A DNA stretch of 64,000 nt from Nereocystis luetkeana (Eukaryota; Sar; Phaeophyceae; Laminariales; Laminariaceae), in contig JARUPZ010000016.1 of assembly GCA_031213475.1 (NCBI GenBank), forward strand, positions 4,221,491 through 4,285,490, given 5' to 3'. Shown piece after piece: positions 63,163-64,000 of this stretch; position 1 is the stretch's first letter; each line of letters starts with the position of its first letter. The position numbers and the translations under genes are program-made. The notes under the pieces are model-generated. The model did not search any database, was not told where the DNA came from, and worked only from the letters and a program-made list of their open reading frames with translations.

Positions 63163-63245
63163 TACTGCTCTAGGCGGCAATGTAAGGACCGTTTAGACAC
63201 TAAGATGAAGACCAAGCGGTCCTTGTATTTGCGCCCAGAGTGGTA
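63163..63245 (-). mobile_element. MITE family C, 83 bp
   Basis: TACTGCTCTAGGCGGCAATG at the left, GCGCCCAGAGTGGTA at the right; the core GAAGACCAAGCGGTCCTTG is inverted relative to the 1283, 17607 and 22320 copies. Confidence 0.75.
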
Positions 63246-63351
63246 TTTTTTTTCTGCAACCGCACCCGCATTTTTTTTTTTGGGAGGGGGGGGGGGGGGG
63301 GGGGTGCTCGACTTCAGGGTCGAGACAAACGCAGTATATTCTGAGTTACGC

Positions 63352-63460
63352 TATTACGGGGGACCATAGTTAACAGGACCAAATATTGTTAGTAAAAATA
63401 GTCAAATATATAGCTTTTTATGTATACCATAGGTCCTGTTAACTATGGTCCTCCGTAATA
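63352..63460 (+). mobile_element. MITE family A, 109 bp
   Basis: TATTACGGGGGACCATAGTT and inverted AACTATGGTCCTCCGTAATA ends, interior AGGACCAAATATTGTTAGTA. It is almost identical to the 26378 copy. Confidence 0.87.
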
Positions 63461-64000
63461 ATAAGACTACAAGGGGAACATACTATACACTGTAGTCAGA
63501 AACAAATACGTTTTATAAACACATGGGGAATATGTGTGTTTTTTGGGTCCATCGTGGGCTGTGATTACTACACATGCCCACCCGCAATAATTGACGGGGG
63601 GTTTGACTGTGGTCTGACGGTAGACTGCCACCGCTGCTACAGCGGTAGCGGCTTTGCCTGGGTTAGAATATCGGCGGGTGCGCTAGGCTGAGGTGTCTTT
63701 TTCTGAGGATTGTTCCGTCGCGCAATGTGGGAAAACGCCAAGCTGGCTCTAAAAGTGATCAAAACCGACGAGCAGAGGGAATGCTGAACCTCTGCGCTAT
63801 CTACGAAAATGGAAAAGAAAGACGACTGCCGCGTGGAGTAGGGACGACGCTTGTGACCAACAGTTTGTCCAGAAGGCCGTGAAGGGTAGAACCTCGTTCC
63901 CGGGGTTGAGAGCTGGAAAGTAAAAAGTGACGACAAAAACGGACCAAAAAACGAAAAACAAGCTGAAACGTTGGACCACGCGGGCCGCGTGCGGTAAGCG

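Larger units (their letters stand above)
58730..64000. other. Gene-poor region downstream of TDP1
   Basis: I see no supported gene from the TDP1 stop to the end of the window. It contains two retroposon R copies, a diverged tandem duplication, MITE copies of families A and C, a CTG/CAG-rich stretch near 61200-61400 and G-run microsatellites near 62440, 63110 and 63285. Confidence 0.65.

Overview
This is a window of an intron-rich, GC-rich nuclear genome from a eukaryote. The gene content and style (an AP2 domain fused to PHD fingers, very large introns, long Gly/Ala/Gln/Ser runs inside exons, intergenic DNA packed with short transposons) fit a stramenopile, most likely a brown alga of the Ectocarpus/kelp type. 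That assignment is inference; nothing in the window fixes the species.

Three multi-exon genes could be assembled by hand. In each, splice sites and reading phase agree at every junction except where a weak or alternative acceptor is noted. (1) Plus strand, from 437 or earlier to 12025: a nuclear protein with a PHD finger, an AP2/ERF DNA-binding domain and a second UHRF1-type pre-PHD+PHD module, followed by about 1,800 residues of low-complexity sequence and a short coiled coil. Its 5' end lies outside the window. (2) Minus strand, 35351 down to 19081 or 19931: a PP2C Ser/Thr phosphatase with all metal-binding motifs and one GC-AG intron. (3) Plus strand, 36858-58729: tyrosyl-DNA phosphodiesterase 1 (TDP1) in 12 exons, 1,332 residues, with large low-complexity inserts, one GC-AG intron and Cys in place of the catalytic-pocket Asn of the second HKN motif.

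Genes 1 and 2 converge on a 7-kb repeat-rich gap (12.0-19.1 kb). Genes 2 and 3 are divergent and share 1.5 kb of upstream DNA (35.35-36.86 kb). The last 5.3 kb (58.7-64.0 kb) has no gene I can support.

Introns and gaps are densely colonised. There are two miniature LTR elements (TRIMs) with perfect 6-bp target duplications; two 680-bp foldback elements with 4-bp duplications; one 680-bp TIR element; at least three MITE families, one with TTAA/CCCTTT ends like piggyBac; 5'-truncated LINE 3' ends; and a shorter retroposon family that ends in the same GAGTAC-plus-C-run tail as the LINE, often in head-to-tail chains. Several minisatellites and long CT, AGT, AAC and TCC tracts fill much of the rest. 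The three genes show no obvious functional link beyond nuclear or signalling roles (chromatin reading and DNA binding, dephosphorylation, repair of topoisomerase lesions).
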